This document shows positions 13,454 to 13,822 of a DNA stretch of 13,822 nucleotides, in pieces (position 1 is the stretch's first letter; every line of letters begins with the position of its first letter). The notes under the pieces are model-generated. The model was not told the DNA's origin and searched no databases. It saw nothing but the letters and a program-made list of their open reading frames with translations. The DNA lies in assembly GCA_946478765.1 (NCBI GenBank), contig CAMLDH010000076.1, positions 1-13,822 on the forward strand, written 5' to 3'. The stretch comes from an uncultured Oxalobacteraceae bacterium. Its GTDB lineage: Bacteria > Pseudomonadota > Gammaproteobacteria > Burkholderiales > Burkholderiaceae. Made by a program: the position numbers and the translations under genes.

Positions 13454-13822
13454 TCAGACGCGCTCGCCGACCCACTTCGCGACATCTTGCAGCGCCTTTG
13501 GCAAACCGCTCGGATCGGTGCCGCCGGCTTGCGCCATGTCGGGCCGGCCGCCGCCTTTGCCGCCGACCTGCTGCGCGACGAAGTTGACCAGTTCGCCTGC
13601 CTTGACTTTCGAGGTCGCGTCCGCCGTGACGCCGGCGATCAGGCTGACCTTGCCGTCGTTGACGGCCGCCAGCACGATGGCGGCCGTTTTCAGCTTGTCC
13701 TTCAGCTTGTCCATCGTCTCGCGCAACGTGGCGACATCGGCGCCTTCCAGCGTGGCCGCCAGCACCTTGATGCCTTTGATGTCGACCGCTTGGGTAACCA
13801 GTTCCTCGCCCTGATTGGCCGC
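13454..13822 (-). CDS. alaS: Alanyl-tRNA synthetase, C-terminal part (runs off window)
   Basis: The last 122 codons of alaS, open to the right edge. The encoded part is the C-terminal C-Ala region with DHHA1 fold: [40 protein letters not shown] and the glycine-rich motif [20 protein letters not shown], ending [14 protein letters not shown]. This region helps bind tRNA-Ala and links aminoacylation to editing. The catalytic and editing domains lie outside the window. The sequence is as conserved as expected and shows no damage. The zinc-ribbon NUDIX remnant follows closely on the same strand. Confidence 0.96.
   Translation of the reverse strand, partial: AANQGEELVTQAVDIKGIKVLAATLEGADVATLRETMDKLKDKLKTAAIVLAAVNDGKVSLIAGVTADATSKVKAGELVNFVAQQVGGKGGGRPDMAQAGGTDPSGLPKALQDVAKWVGERV

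Overview
The window looks like core chromosome of a betaproteobacterium, most likely Oxalobacteraceae (Herminiimonas/Herbaspirillum/Collimonas type). This is inferred from the moderately GC-rich sequence, the DUF3579 protein typical of this class, and the order alaS - zinc-ribbon NUDIX - TusA-like - etfBA - acyl-CoA dehydrogenase. No database search was possible. Almost all genes lie on the minus strand, so transcription runs from right to left.

Right part (13822 to 9000): the 3' end of alaS, a zinc-ribbon NUDIX gene that has lost its Nudix box, a TusA/SirA-like protein, the electron transfer flavoprotein genes etfB and etfA, and a large acyl-CoA dehydrogenase. The flavoprotein accepts electrons from the dehydrogenase during fatty-acid or related acyl-CoA oxidation. 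A 16-bp perfect palindrome lies upstream of the etfB promoter. A terminator-like stem with eight T's separates etfA from the dehydrogenase.

Middle part (8800 to 4800): a secreted DUF4864 protein, a DUF1059 protein, a plus-strand TM2 membrane protein, then the classic ribosome/tRNA operon rpsP-rimM-trmD-rplS with a good promoter and a strong terminator.

Left part (4700 to 1): a CoA-pyrophosphatase-type NUDIX hydrolase, a CobD/CbiB-family membrane protein, a 255-bp MITE-like element with 32-bp terminal inverted repeats, a DUF3579 protein, a broken DUF1571/LolA-like remnant (plus strand), the PBP4-type peptidase dacB, and the start of a further gene running off the left edge.

There is no phage, CRISPR array, tRNA or defence island. 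The most interesting items are small. The MITE-like element appears to have split a terminator. An inverted-repeat element lies at 8851-8936. An apparent intercistronic attenuator lies in the etf-dehydrogenase cluster. Two genes are decayed, one of them a NUDIX gene reduced to its zinc ribbon. I saw no convincing evidence of a wholly new multi-gene system.
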